This document shows positions 25,221 through 33,744 of a DNA stretch of 64,000 nt, in pieces (the stretch's first letter is position 1; every line of letters begins with the position of its first letter). Below the pieces are notes generated by a model. The model saw only the letters and a list, made by a program, of their open reading frames with translations. It searched no databases and had not been told where the DNA came from. Position numbers and translations under genes: made by a program. Source of the stretch: Bacillus sp. cl95 (GTDB lineage Bacteria > Bacillota > Bacilli > Bacillales > Cytobacillaceae); contig NZ_FOYF01000001.1 in assembly GCF_900115925.1 (NCBI RefSeq), forward strand, positions 620,001 through 684,000. The letters are read 5' to 3'.

Positions 25221-26542
25221 CAACAGTTCAGGAACAAGTGAAAATTCAACAGCAATTCAAAGAGAGAATGAACGAAGATGAATTGCTAAACTGTATGAGA
25301 TGCGGATTTTGCCTTCCTACCTGCCCTACTTATATTGAATCCGGCTATAAGGAATCTCATTCACCGAGGGGACGTATTGCCTTAATGAAAGCAGTCGTAG
25401 ACGGGTTAATCGAACCAGATGAGGATTTCGAAAGATCTTTGGATCTTTGTCTTGGTTGCAGAGCCTGTGAGCCCGTTTGTCCTTCGGGAGTAAAGTATGG
25501 CTCGTTATTGGAAGAAGCTAGAGATATCATTAATCAAAATAAAAAGTTCTCTTTACCTGTAAAAGCCGTAAGGAAAATCGTCTTTGAAGAATTGTTTCCC
25601 CATCAAAACAGAATGAGAAGCCTTACAGGAATGATTGGCTTTTATCAACGCTCAGGTTTACAAAACCTGACTCATAAACTCGGTATTATGAAGCTGTTTC
25701 CAGAAAGTTTAGCTACAATGGAAAAAGTACTTCCGAAAGTACCAACCATGAAAGAAATGAAAAATAGACCAACCTACTTACCTGCTGAGTCTGAACAAAC
25801 GAAACGCTTAGCTTTCTTTAGTGGATGTCTCATGGATATTATGTTCTTAAATACCAATAATGCAACAACAAAACTGCTTCAGATGGCTGGTTGTGAAATT
25901 ATCATTCCTCCAAACCAAAGTTGTTGCGGCGCCTTACATGGCCACAGTGGAGAAAAAGATTTAGCTAAAGAATTAGCTAAGAAAAATATCTTGGCTTTTG
26001 AACAATTGGATGTCGACTATATCATTACCAACGCGGGTGGATGTGGTGCATTTCTAATCGATTATGATCACCTTTTACAAGATGATCCCGATTGGAAAGA
26101 GCGTTCAAAATTATTTGTTAATAAAATTAAGGATATTTCAGAAATTCTTGTAGAATTGCAATTCCATAAAAAAGTACACCTTGAATTGCCAGATCAAGTT
26201 ATCACCTATCAAGATTCTTGTCACTTAAGGAACGTGATGAAGACAGCTTCGGCACCTAGAATACTTCTTCAATCGATTAAAGGCACAAAATTTAGAGAGA
26301 TGAAAGATGCAGATAGATGTTGTGGATCTGCAGGAATTTATAACATTGTCGAGTCTAAATCTTCCATGCAAATGCTCGATTCAAAAATGGTTAAAGCAAA
26401 AGAGACACTCGCGACAACAATTGTAACCGCAAATCCAGGTTGCCTACTACAAATGAAACTCGGAATAGAAAGGGAAGGAATTTCTTCTACAACAGAAGGA
26501 GTCCACATCGTTGATTTATTACTAAAAGCTGCTTCTAAATAA
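25217..26542 (+). CDS. glcF: Glycolate oxidase iron-sulfur subunit
   Basis: A 441-residue protein with two N-terminal [4Fe-4S] motifs (CMRCGFCLPTCPTY and CLGCRACEPVCPSG) and two C-terminal cysteine-rich CCG domains (CGALHGHSGE and DSCHLRN, RCCGSAGIYN). It accepts electrons from GlcD and passes them to quinone. Translation is coupled to glcD (ATGA overlap). No clear terminator follows; a repeat remnant lies at 26555. Confidence 0.9.
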   Translation: MTTVQEQVKIQQQFKERMNEDELLNCMRCGFCLPTCPTYIESGYKESHSPRGRIALMKAVVDGLIEPDEDFERSLDLCLGCRACEPVCPSGVKYGSLLEEARDIINQNKKFSLPVKAVRKIVFEELFPHQNRMRSLTGMIGFYQRSGLQNLTHKLGIMKLFPESLATMEKVLPKVPTMKEMKNRPTYLPAESEQTKRLAFFSGCLMDIMFLNTNNATTKLLQMAGCEIIIPPNQSCCGALHGHSGEKDLAKELAKKNILAFEQLDVDYIITNAGGCGAFLIDYDHLLQDDPDWKERSKLFVNKIKDISEILVELQFHKKVHLELPDQVITYQDSCHLRNVMKTASAPRILLQSIKGTKFREMKDADRCCGSAGIYNIVESKSSMQMLDSKMVKAKETLATTIVTANPGCLLQMKLGIEREGISSTTEGVHIVDLLLKAASK

Positions 26543-26554
26543 GCTTAAATGTAG

Positions 26555-26661
26555 ACTCTGTTAAAGACCAATGTTGATTTATTAGCTTTGTTGATTGTAG
26601 CGTAAGGGTAAGAGACTCCTCGAAACCTGTAGCGAAAATCAACAACCAAGTTTAACAGAGC
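26555..26661. repeat. Short GTTGATT-family element with long inverted ends
   Basis: Left end CTCTGTTAAAGACCAATGTTG and right end (inverted) CTCTGTTAAACTTGGTTGTTG form imperfect inverted ends of about 25 bases. Inside are GTTGATTGTAGCG, GAGACTCCTCG and CCTGTAGCGAAAATCAAC, shared with the copies at 6736 and 16230. It is an internally deleted member next to the glcF stop. Confidence 0.6.
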
Positions 26662-26769
26662 CTAAATGTAAAAAAAGCTCTTCTACTCCTTTCTACTTAG
26701 ATATTTCCAACCTTTACTTCAATTCCATAAGTATTACCACTTATGAATCGCTTGGAAGTGCAGAAACTA

Positions 26770-26796
26770 GTATTACAGAGTCACACTCTGTAATAC
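26770..26796 (+). promoter_or_regulatory. Perfect hairpin in the 5' leader of the spore-protein gene
   Basis: GTATTACAGAGT and ACTCTGTAATAC form a 12-bp perfect stem with a 3-nt loop, ending 7 bases before the ribosome binding site AGGAGTTG. A smaller perfect inverted repeat (CATAAGT with ACTTATG) lies upstream at 26726-26745. It may stabilise the long-lived mRNA or be an operator. Confidence 0.5.
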
Positions 26797-26817
26797 AGAA
26801 ATAGGAGTTGAAGAGTA

Positions 26818-27015
26818 ATGGCAAGAAGTAGCAATAAATTACTTGTACCGGGTATTGAACTATACTTGGACCAAGTTAAATATGAAATCGCACAAGAGTT
26901 TGGTGTAAGTCTTGGCTCTGATACTGCTGCACGTGCAAACGGATCAGTTGGCGGAGAGATTACAAAACGACTTGTGGCACAAGCACAAGCTCAATTATCG
27001 GGTGGAACAAAATAA
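26818..27015 (+). CDS. Alpha/beta-type small acid-soluble spore protein
   Basis: A 65-residue SASP of the DNA-binding alpha/beta family. The two signatures are present: a [10 protein letters not shown] stretch with the GPR protease-type Glu, and [17 protein letters not shown]. These proteins coat forespore DNA, protect it from UV and heat, and are degraded at germination. The length is typical. Expression should be by sigma-G in the forespore, though I could not fix its promoter. A terminator follows. Confidence 0.95.
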   Translation: MARSSNKLLVPGIELYLDQVKYEIAQEFGVSLGSDTAARANGSVGGEITKRLVAQAQAQLSGGTK

Positions 27016-27032
27016 CTTCATATAAAATGGCA

Positions 27033-27064
27033 AAAAGTCCGGTTTAATAACCGGACTTTTCTTT
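27033..27064. terminator. Bidirectional terminator
   Basis: Stem AAAAGTCCGGTT with AACCGGACTTTT, T-runs on both strands. The rsgI stop codon at 27044 lies inside its left arm. Confidence 0.85.
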
Positions 27065-28132
27065 ATGCTTATTATTGCGGTCTACTTGAGTATTCCATGA
27101 TTTTTTCCCACTATTGTTCACTTGATTAGAATCTATTCTCTTATCATTAGGACGAGGCTGGTAATTAGTAGAAGATTTCTGATGTTGCTTTTTATCATTT
27201 TTCATATTGCCTTGATTATGTTTCTCTTGCTTATCATCTTTCCATTCAGTTCGCTTATTTCCACTTTCCTCATGTTTTTGTCCTTGACCGTTATTAGTTT
27301 TAGGGACATGAGCATTCGGATGTTGTTCTTTTACAGGTTTTTCAGCTGGAACAGTATCTTTCACTGGAGGTACCGTTACTTTTGGAGTAGGGGTAAGGTT
27401 CGTGTCTTGTTTTTTATCCTTTTTAGGGGAGATTATTTTTTGTTTCTTTTCAATGACATGAATCTTACCTTGCTTTTCACTCTTATACTTTCCAGTTGAA
27501 AGTCCAAGCTTTTTGGCCTTATTTCTTTCCTTCTCCGTAGCTTCCATGACTGTTAACGTAATACTTTCATCGATATGTTGCTGGATTTCTTCTACCTTTT
27601 CATCCATTTGCACATCGATATCACTTTCACTCACATCTGTAGGAACAGTCGAAATCAAAATATCATGGTTCTTTTCAAAATACCCCTGTTCTTTCACTTC
27701 ATTCAGGATCTTATCTGTGATAACCGTCATATCTTTATTTTTCCATCCAGTTATGTCATCAATTATTTCTTTACCTTCTTCATTATAGGCGTTTAATTCG
27801 ATAACCTTGAGTTCCTTATTGATACCAAGTTCTATGCTTGGATTTACATCAATAGACATATAAGCATAGACTTTAGGATCACTGTTCAAAGGAATCAATA
27901 CTGAGAAAAAAAGAAGCGCCGCTGCAGTTGAAAATGCAATTGTTTTTCTCGATAGCCGATCAAAAGAAAAAAAACGGTCTTTTACTTTTTGATTCACTTC
28001 TAAAGGAAAAAAATGAATTTCTTCACCTAAAGAATATTGCTTGTCCTGCTTACGGGCACGTAAGAACTCACCTTCTGGGGTCAATAATGTCAAAAAACGC
28101 TCATTAACTTCCATTACAACTCCCTTTTTCAC
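27044..28132 (-). CDS. rsgI: RsgI-type membrane anti-sigma factor
   Basis: A 362-residue protein. Residues 1-50 match the RsgI N-terminal anti-SigI domain (KGVVMEVNERFLTLLTPEGEFLRAR). One membrane helix is at about 63-83. The extracytoplasmic part starts with the conserved YAYMSIDVNPSIELGINK fold and ends in a lysine-, asparagine- and proline-rich, disordered tail (about 225-362) without a carbohydrate-binding module. It holds SigI inactive until an external signal. The GTG start overlaps the sigI stop by 4 bases and fits the homologues; Met-7 also has a usable site. Confidence 0.9.
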   Translation of the reverse strand: MKKGVVMEVNERFLTLLTPEGEFLRARKQDKQYSLGEEIHFFPLEVNQKVKDRFFSFDRLSRKTIAFSTAAALLFFSVLIPLNSDPKVYAYMSIDVNPSIELGINKELKVIELNAYNEEGKEIIDDITGWKNKDMTVITDKILNEVKEQGYFEKNHDILISTVPTDVSESDIDVQMDEKVEEIQQHIDESITLTVMEATEKERNKAKKLGLSTGKYKSEKQGKIHVIEKKQKIISPKKDKKQDTNLTPTPKVTVPPVKDTVPAEKPVKEQHPNAHVPKTNNGQGQKHEESGNKRTEWKDDKQEKHNQGNMKNDKKQHQKSSTNYQPRPNDKRIDSNQVNNSGKKSWNTQVDRNNKHKEKSGY

Positions 28133-28872
28133 CCTTCAAGCACCCCTTTTATATAATCATTCATATATACATAATCCCCTGACATGACAAGGGCAATGGC
28201 AATAATGTACTTTCTATTTCGTTCAATTGTCTTTCGGCTGACATCAACCAATTGTTGTAACTGCTTGATGGGCAACCTTTTCTTTTCAAATAATAAATCT
28301 TTCAACTCTGAATCTTCTACAAGAATCTTGGCAATCATAATAGCATTTTTTCTAGCATCTACATGCTTAGGTGATTGTTCCACGATATCTGAAAAACTCA
28401 GATCGAAATCCTTTAATAACTGTTGAAAATTTATTATTTCTTCTCTACGTTTTGTTTCGTCTTGCTTTTTTGTATATTCTTCTATTGAAAGATTATTTTC
28501 AAGCATCGATCCAGAAGATTCCTCATCCGTCATATCATTCTGATAATCGAGGCTTACAAACTGGTTTTTGGAGTTTTTCCGAATATAGTCAATGACACGT
28601 CTTTTTATCAACACTTCCGAAAAACTTAGCAACGAACTGCCTCTTTCCGGAGAGTATTTTTCAACCGCTTCATGGAATGCAATAAGGCCAATGCTAAATT
28701 CATCGTCGGATTCATGAATATAACGCTTGCATACTCCGGACACTGTTTTTGCAATAAAGGGCTTATACGAGTCTATTGTCTCGTTCAGCAATGAAAGGTC
28801 TCCTTCTTGTATTAAGAGGACCTTCTCTTCTAATGTTTTTTTCTTTTTTGTCATGAACAATAAACTTAGCAT
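28129..28872 (-). CDS. sigI: RNA polymerase sigma factor SigI
   Basis: A 247-residue SigI-type sigma-70-family factor. Region 2 is seen in DDEFSIGLIAFHEAVEKYSPERG and region 4-like helices near IKQLQQLVDVSRKTIERNRKYI. In B. subtilis SigI responds to heat and cell-wall stress. The ATG at 28872 is 5 bases after GAGGTGAG; the upstream GTG lies in that site. Cotranscribed with rsgI. Confidence 0.93.
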   Translation of the reverse strand: MLSLLFMTKKKKTLEEKVLLIQEGDLSLLNETIDSYKPFIAKTVSGVCKRYIHESDDEFSIGLIAFHEAVEKYSPERGSSLLSFSEVLIKRRVIDYIRKNSKNQFVSLDYQNDMTDEESSGSMLENNLSIEEYTKKQDETKRREEIINFQQLLKDFDLSFSDIVEQSPKHVDARKNAIMIAKILVEDSELKDLLFEKKRLPIKQLQQLVDVSRKTIERNRKYIIAIALVMSGDYVYMNDYIKGVLEG

Positions 28873-28905
28873 TAGTCTCACCTCTCGACTTACCCAATTA
28901 TAACA

Positions 28906-28933
28906 TACGCAAACCAGAGGGTTTTTATGGGGT
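28906..28933 (-). promoter_or_regulatory. Candidate SigI-type promoter of sigI-rsgI
   Basis: On the minus strand ACCCCA (28933-28928), 18 bases, then CGTA (28909-28906). SigI promoters are reported to have a C-rich -35 (ACCCCC-like) and a CGAA/CGTA-like -10. A similar block precedes the DUF5667 gene. Spacing differs by one base, and a TATAAT nearby could be a sigma-A promoter instead. Confidence 0.35.
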
Positions 28934-28947
28934 AAAAAAGAGATTTA

Positions 28948-28984
28948 GAAAAGATAGCCTTAAAAAAGGCTATCTTTTCTTGTT
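28948..28984 (-). terminator. Terminator of the DUF5667 gene
   Basis: Stem GAAAAGATAGCC with GGCTATCTTTTC and an A-rich loop, between the DUF5667 stop and the sigI promoter. Confidence 0.7.
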
Positions 28985-28996
28985 CTTGGTCAAAAA

Positions 28997-30214
28997 TTAG
29001 TGTCTATCTTTCCCTTTATTGTCTTGTTCATGTTTTCCACCTTGGTTACCACCGTGATTGCCGCCTTTATGTTCTGTTTTAGCTTCAACACGTTTTTGCT
29101 TAACTTCTGCTTTGATCTTTTTCACTTCTTGTTTTGCTTCTTGCTTTACTTGTTTGATTTCTAGCTTAGCTTCTTGTTTCACAGCTTTTTGAGGATGCTT
29201 AGGTGCCGTAACAATTGGAGCCGGTACAACGGTAGTATCCGTTTCTGTTTCTGTAGTTGTTTCTGTTTCAGGCTCAGTTACCGGTTCTGTTACTGGCTCA
29301 GTCACTACTTCTTCTTTTTCGACTGAATCTTCAGTTGCTTCTTCTTCATTTTCTTTTGCATAACGCTCTTCCCATTTTGCAATTTTCTTGGCTAGCTTTT
29401 CATAGCTTTTGTCGATGTTTTTTTGTAACGCAGCTTTAGCAACTGGATTTTTCACTTTTTCCATAGCAGCTGTTAATGCGATAATGTTTTGTGAAATCAA
29501 TTCTTTAACTTCCTCAACTGCTTCTTCTTCCTCAGTAGCAGGCTCTTCTGTTGTTACTTCATCTTCCACAGCCGTTTCATCGTCTTTTACTTCTGTGTCA
29601 TTTTCAGTACCTTCAGTGTCGGAAGCTTGTCCGTCTTCAGTTGTAGTATCTTCAGTCTTTGTATCTTCAGTCTTTGTATCTTCAGTCTTTGTATCTTCAG
29701 TTGTTGTATCTTCTGCTTTCGTAGACTCATCATCGCCTTCAGTTTCTTCAACGATTTCATCAGCATTTTTCAAATATTCGATTGAATCTTCAATTGTTTT
29801 TAATGCTAAGTCTTCATCACCAGCCTTGAAAAGCGCTTCTGCTTCAGCTAAACGCTCTGCAGCATAATCAGAAAGCATCTTAGCTTCTTTTACATCATCA
29901 AATGTAAGCGCCAATGCGATTTTTTCAAATGCTAATTTTGTAAAATAAAAGAAATCTCCAGGTAGAAGAGATGGCTCTTCTGTTTCTTCATCATCCAATT
30001 TTTGAACGTCTTCTGTTTCAACAGTTGTATCTGTGTTAGCTTCTTTATTTGTTGTTGCTGAAAGATCTACCGTTTCTACATTTGTGCTTTCTTGAGTAGT
30101 AGACTCTTCCGCAAATGCATTTGTAGTTGAGAATGTGAATGTTCCTGCAAGAACCATAGCTAAAGCTGACTTTGCAATTTTGTTTAATTGTTTGTGGCTA
30201 GTTAGTTTTGTCAA
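28997..30214 (-). CDS. Secreted DUF5667-type protein with acidic repeats
   Basis: A 405-residue exported protein. It has a signal peptide (KIAKSALAMVLAGTFTFSTT, cleavage near AFAEE), then a DUF5667-like region (LLPGDFFYFTKLAFEKIALA, DVKEAKMLSDYAAERLAEAE). The middle is a Thr/Glu/Asp-rich stretch with a TEDTK pentapeptide repeated several times, then a second helical region and a basic C-terminus (KQEAKLEIKQVKQEAKQEVK, GGNHGGNQGGKHE). A TTG start with GAGGTG is preferred over a GTG inside that site. It neighbours sigI-rsgI and has a similar promoter-like block, so it may be a SigI target at the cell surface. Confidence 0.75.
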   Translation of the reverse strand: MTKLTSHKQLNKIAKSALAMVLAGTFTFSTTNAFAEESTTQESTNVETVDLSATTNKEANTDTTVETEDVQKLDDEETEEPSLLPGDFFYFTKLAFEKIALALTFDDVKEAKMLSDYAAERLAEAEALFKAGDEDLALKTIEDSIEYLKNADEIVEETEGDDESTKAEDTTTEDTKTEDTKTEDTKTEDTTTEDGQASDTEGTENDTEVKDDETAVEDEVTTEEPATEEEEAVEEVKELISQNIIALTAAMEKVKNPVAKAALQKNIDKSYEKLAKKIAKWEERYAKENEEEATEDSVEKEEVVTEPVTEPVTEPETETTTETETDTTVVPAPIVTAPKHPQKAVKQEAKLEIKQVKQEAKQEVKKIKAEVKQKRVEAKTEHKGGNHGGNQGGKHEQDNKGKDRH

Positions 30215-30261
30215 TTCTTTCACCTCATGATTTTGTATGTGCGATCGCTTTCACAAAAGAT

Positions 30262-30291
30262 TACGAGGGTGATATGACAATTTGTGGGGGT
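30262..30291 (-). promoter_or_regulatory. Candidate SigI-type promoter of the DUF5667 gene
   Basis: On the minus strand ACCCCCA (30291-30285), 19 bases, then CGTA (30265-30262), about 50 bases before the start codon. It resembles the block upstream of sigI. Confidence 0.35.
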
Positions 30292-30315
30292 TACAAATAA
30301 ATATAAATAAAATAA

Positions 30316-30350
30316 AAAATCCTTAAACCTGTTTTTGGTTTAAGGATTTC
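30316..30350 (-). terminator. Terminator
   Basis: Stem AAATCCTTAAACC with GGTTTAAGGATTT, followed on the minus strand by a T-rich run. It ends the 30362-30850 gene. Confidence 0.8.
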
Positions 30351-30361
30351 AAAAAGATCCT

Positions 30362-30850
30362 TTATTCATACATTTTTTCTCTCGTGCGTTTTGTAGTGAT
30401 GATTATAATTAAATATTTAATCACTAATCCAATGATCAGACCAGGTAAAAGAAATAGCATCGGTAAAAAAACTGGACCAAATTTTATTCCAAAAATCGTT
30501 AGACTTGTAGAATACATTAATCCGATGGTTACAAAATAGGCACCAAATACGAAGGGTAAGAACGTGAGTTTCTCATCCTTAGGCATTGCATCACGATAAG
30601 CATCCCACATTCCAAACATGTAGACACATGGATAAAACATTAGCCATTGGAAGTCAATCACTTTAGTGGCCATGTCAATCTCCCACAAAAAACTATACAT
30701 GATCGCTATATTGAAATGACTATTCACGTTAATAGCAAATTCTAATAAGATAAGTGTAATTCCTTTGAGATATCGTCCTGCCAACAGCTGACTAAAGCCG
30801 GGCAATGCAATATTCCATAGAATCGCTTCAAGTTTACTGAGCTTCTTCAT
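30362..30850 (-). CDS. Small polytopic membrane protein
   Basis: A 162-residue protein with about four hydrophobic helices. The N-terminus WNIALPGFSQLLAGRYLKG resembles the glycine-rich entry of TM2/DUF5683-type membrane proteins. The function is unknown. The ribosome site before ATG is weak (GCGGGTTGA). It is a single gene. Confidence 0.65.
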   Translation of the reverse strand: MKKLSKLEAILWNIALPGFSQLLAGRYLKGITLILLEFAINVNSHFNIAIMYSFLWEIDMATKVIDFQWLMFYPCVYMFGMWDAYRDAMPKDEKLTFLPFVFGAYFVTIGLMYSTSLTIFGIKFGPVFLPMLFLLPGLIIGLVIKYLIIIITTKRTREKMYE

Positions 30851-30983
30851 TGTTCAACCCGCTTTATCTTGGCATGATGGTTTTAACTAAATGCTAGCAA
30901 CTGCTTCTCATTTAGGATATCCAATTCAATACCAAAATAATTCCCAGTTCAGGAAATCAGACTTTAAATGATATTAGCTACTT

Positions 30984-32081
30984 TTATATAATTTTAACCT
31001 GATAACGTGGATTATCTTTATTTTTCATATAAAAAGATACCATTGCTGGTACTCCATCCTTAAAATCAGGACAGGAAATTCCAGATCCCAGCAAATCCAT
31101 TTGTGCTTGAGTACAGTCAAACTGGCCAAGCCAAGAAAAATAGTCTAGAGCTTCTTTTTCTACGCCTAAATATCTCCTTAAGGGTTTAATGGATAATCCC
31201 CATTGTGCTGCTGATAAAGGAATAGAACCTCTTGGCCTTTTGTTAATGAGTTCTTCCATCAGCATCTCATATAATTCTGACACTTTGTAAGGTGATGGAT
31301 CGGTTAAATGATAGGTCTTTCCCTCTCCACCTTCATGAAAGCTCAAATAGGTAGTTGCTGCAACAATATACTCGATTGGTACAAGGTTAACCACTGCTTC
31401 GCTTTCTCCAAGTCTAGGTAGAAAAGGAAGGAAGCGAAGTCTGTCGATGAAATTCATAATAAAATAAGGACCATCGAATTTAATCGTCTCACCCGTTTTA
31501 GTATTTCCTTTCACGATACCTGGTCGGATGATCGTAACAGGGACGTCTTTTTTTAACATCTCCACCATTACTTCTGCTTCAAATTTTGTTTCCTCATAAT
31601 AATTTTTAAATTGGGATGGTCTAATGAGTTCATGCTCATACAATTTCCCTTCACGTCTTCCAGCAATGAATCCCGTACTAAAGTACGTATATCTTTTTAT
31701 ATTAGGGAGTCCCCTTACAAACTTATTCACATTCTTTGTGCCATTCACATTTACATGGACGGCCACATCTTTATTGACGGCAAGGTCATAAATAGCTGCA
31801 AGATGAAAAACGTAGTTTATTTTTTCTTTAATTTCCATTTGCATCGCTGGAGATAGTCCTAAAGACAAAGCGGTGATATCTCCCTCAATGATCACAAACT
31901 GTTCATCCAGAATACCGCATTCCTTCACGAGCTGATTTCTTTCCTCAATTGCTCTAGACATCATTTTGGGTAAAACAAGAGTATATATTACCCCTCTCAT
32001 GTCAGTTTTTTTGATTACCTGCCTTATTAATTGATTACAGATAAAGCCTGGAAACCCAGTGAAAAAATATCCTTTTTCCAT
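30984..32081 (-). CDS. SDR-family NAD(P)-dependent reductase (fatty acyl-CoA reductase-like)
   Basis: A 365-residue extended short-chain dehydrogenase. The cofactor motif is TGFPGFICNQLIRQ at the N-terminus, with FHLAAIYDLAV and the active-site pair in YEETKFEAEVMV (YxxxK). The organisation resembles NAD-binding-4/thioester-reductase or fatty acyl-CoA reductase-like proteins. ATG at 32081 follows AGGCGGTG. It has no operon partner and the substrate is unknown. Confidence 0.75.
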   Translation of the reverse strand: MEKGYFFTGFPGFICNQLIRQVIKKTDMRGVIYTLVLPKMMSRAIEERNQLVKECGILDEQFVIIEGDITALSLGLSPAMQMEIKEKINYVFHLAAIYDLAVNKDVAVHVNVNGTKNVNKFVRGLPNIKRYTYFSTGFIAGRREGKLYEHELIRPSQFKNYYEETKFEAEVMVEMLKKDVPVTIIRPGIVKGNTKTGETIKFDGPYFIMNFIDRLRFLPFLPRLGESEAVVNLVPIEYIVAATTYLSFHEGGEGKTYHLTDPSPYKVSELYEMLMEELINKRPRGSIPLSAAQWGLSIKPLRRYLGVEKEALDYFSWLGQFDCTQAQMDLLGSGISCPDFKDGVPAMVSFYMKNKDNPRYQVKII

Positions 32082-32190
32082 CAAATGCACCGCCTGTCAT
32101 CATGCTCTTTTTCTTATATTCTAAAGAGTACAAAATACATTCGTCAATTTTTTGACAGAATTTTCTTTCAATTAAAATGAATTAAACTAA

Positions 32191-32227
32191 AGAAAAACGA
32201 TTCTGCTTAAGCAGCAATCGTTTTTCT
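32191..32227 (-). terminator. Terminator of the NhaC gene
   Basis: Stem AGAAAAACGATTCTGC with GCAGCAATCGTTTTTCT (one bulge). It overlaps the last codons of the antiporter gene. Confidence 0.75.
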
Positions 32228-33601
32228 TGTTGTGATCGTCCATCCAGTTAAACCAAAAAGAACAGTCAATACGGGAGATAAAAGACAAAAGAATGTAAAT
32301 GGTAAATATTCAAGGGTACTTACCCCTAAAATATTGGTGAGGAATATGCCCGAAACTCCCCATGGCACAAGCGCATTTACCACAGTTCCTGCATCCTCAA
32401 GTACTCTAGAAAGGTTCTTTGATTCCAATCCCGCTTGCTGAAAGCGATCTTTAAAAGCATTGCCAGGTAATAGTATCGATAGATATTGTTCTCCCAGCAG
32501 AAAGTTAATTCCAATCGCAGTGGTAGCAGTCGCAAATATGAGAGAAGCGGTACCTTTAAGAAGTTTCTGGATGGACTGCAAAAGCACTGGGAAAATACCT
32601 AGTTTGAACAATAGTCCGCCCATACTTAAAGCAAGCAAGACAAGAGAAATACTAAACATCATACTTTCCATTCCGCCAGCTGTCAGTAAAGAGTCAATCT
32701 CTTTAATTCCTGTATCAGACTTATAACCTGAATATAGGAGATTTAGAGCATCATGAAGATGAAAATCCTTTTGAACAAAAATAGAAATTACCATAGCTGC
32801 CATTATACTGGCGGACAAAGTGATAAGTGTCGAAGCTTTCTTAAGTGCCAAAAACATCAAAATCAGCAGCGGAATAAATGAATACCAGTGAACGAGATTC
32901 ATTTTCAAAAGTACAGATTTTATCATGCTCATCTTGGTAAAGTCAGCTGATGATGCTTCCGGAGACAAATAGGCGAATAATACTAATGATATTATTGATG
33001 CCGGAACTGTAGTCCAGGCCATATTTCGAATATGTTCAAACAAATTGACCTCAGCAACCATGGAAGCTAAGTTCGTTGTATCCGATAAAGGTGACATTTT
33101 ATCTCCAAAGAACGCTCCAGACACAACCGCACCTGCTGTAATAGCTGGTGAGATCCCGATAGTAACACTCACGCTGACGAATGCAACCCCAAGAGTTGCT
33201 GATGCTGTAAAGGAACTTCCAGTACTAATTCCAATTATTGCTGTCACGACAAAAGCAATTGCATAAAAATATTTTTCACTTACGAGTTCCATTGCAAGGA
33301 AAAAAAATGTTGGAATCGTTCCGCTCGCCATCCAGCTACTTATTAGCATCCCGATAAAAAAGAATAACAGGATAGCTCCAAGACCAGATCGTATGCCTTC
33401 CATCATTCCAGCTTCTATTTCATTAATATTTACTTTTTTTATTAATCCGTAACCCATTAGGCCAGTCATCCCAATGACGATGGGAATATGCGGAATCATT
33501 TGAAGAAATATTATGGAATAGCTGATTCCACCAAAGAGAATAAGTACGACCAATATGGCCTCCCAAGGCTTCAAATTAATTGTGGATTGTTCTAGTTGCA
33601 T
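32207..33601 (-). CDS. nhaC: NhaC-family sodium/proton antiporter
   Basis: A 464-residue, roughly 12-helix transporter. NhaC-family motifs include GTSSSFTASATLGVAF-like text (ISTGSSFTASATLGVAFVSV), SGAFFGDKMSPLSDTTNLAS and EDAGTVVNALVPWGVSG. Paralogues such as MleN exchange malate and lactate, so the exact substrate is open. GGAGGTATT precedes the ATG. An 18-base palindrome upstream may control it. Confidence 0.85.
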   Translation of the reverse strand: MQLEQSTINLKPWEAILVVLILFGGISYSIIFLQMIPHIPIVIGMTGLMGYGLIKKVNINEIEAGMMEGIRSGLGAILLFFFIGMLISSWMASGTIPTFFFLAMELVSEKYFYAIAFVVTAIIGISTGSSFTASATLGVAFVSVSVTIGISPAITAGAVVSGAFFGDKMSPLSDTTNLASMVAEVNLFEHIRNMAWTTVPASIISLVLFAYLSPEASSADFTKMSMIKSVLLKMNLVHWYSFIPLLILMFLALKKASTLITLSASIMAAMVISIFVQKDFHLHDALNLLYSGYKSDTGIKEIDSLLTAGGMESMMFSISLVLLALSMGGLLFKLGIFPVLLQSIQKLLKGTASLIFATATTAIGINFLLGEQYLSILLPGNAFKDRFQQAGLESKNLSRVLEDAGTVVNALVPWGVSGIFLTNILGVSTLEYLPFTFFCLLSPVLTVLFGLTGWTITTRKTIAA

Positions 33602-33655
33602 GACAAGTAATACCTCCGAGACTTCGAATATAGGATAAATAATTACTATACTTTT

Positions 33656-33691
33656 AGACTTAGACGCTTTTAAACTTAAACGCTTTTAAGT
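33656..33691 (-). promoter_or_regulatory. Palindrome and direct repeat upstream of nhaC
   Basis: ACTTAAACGCTTTTAAGT (33674-33691) is a perfect inverted repeat with a CGCT centre; its left half is also repeated directly upstream (AGACTTAGACGCTTTT). It lies 55-90 bases before the ATG, a suitable operator position. Confidence 0.35.
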
Positions 33692-33744
33692 AGTAAAGTA
33701 TTTATTTATAATATCGTCCGTACCCTTTCTTGTCAACACTCTAT

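Noticed and set aside
29640-29710. Tandem repeats that could suggest a CRISPR array
   Set aside because: They are in-frame 15-base coding repeats without spacers, encoding TEDTK.
29409-29867. 152-residue plus-strand ORF rich in Ser and Val
   Set aside because: It is the mirror image of the acidic TEDTK repeats in the DUF5667 gene.
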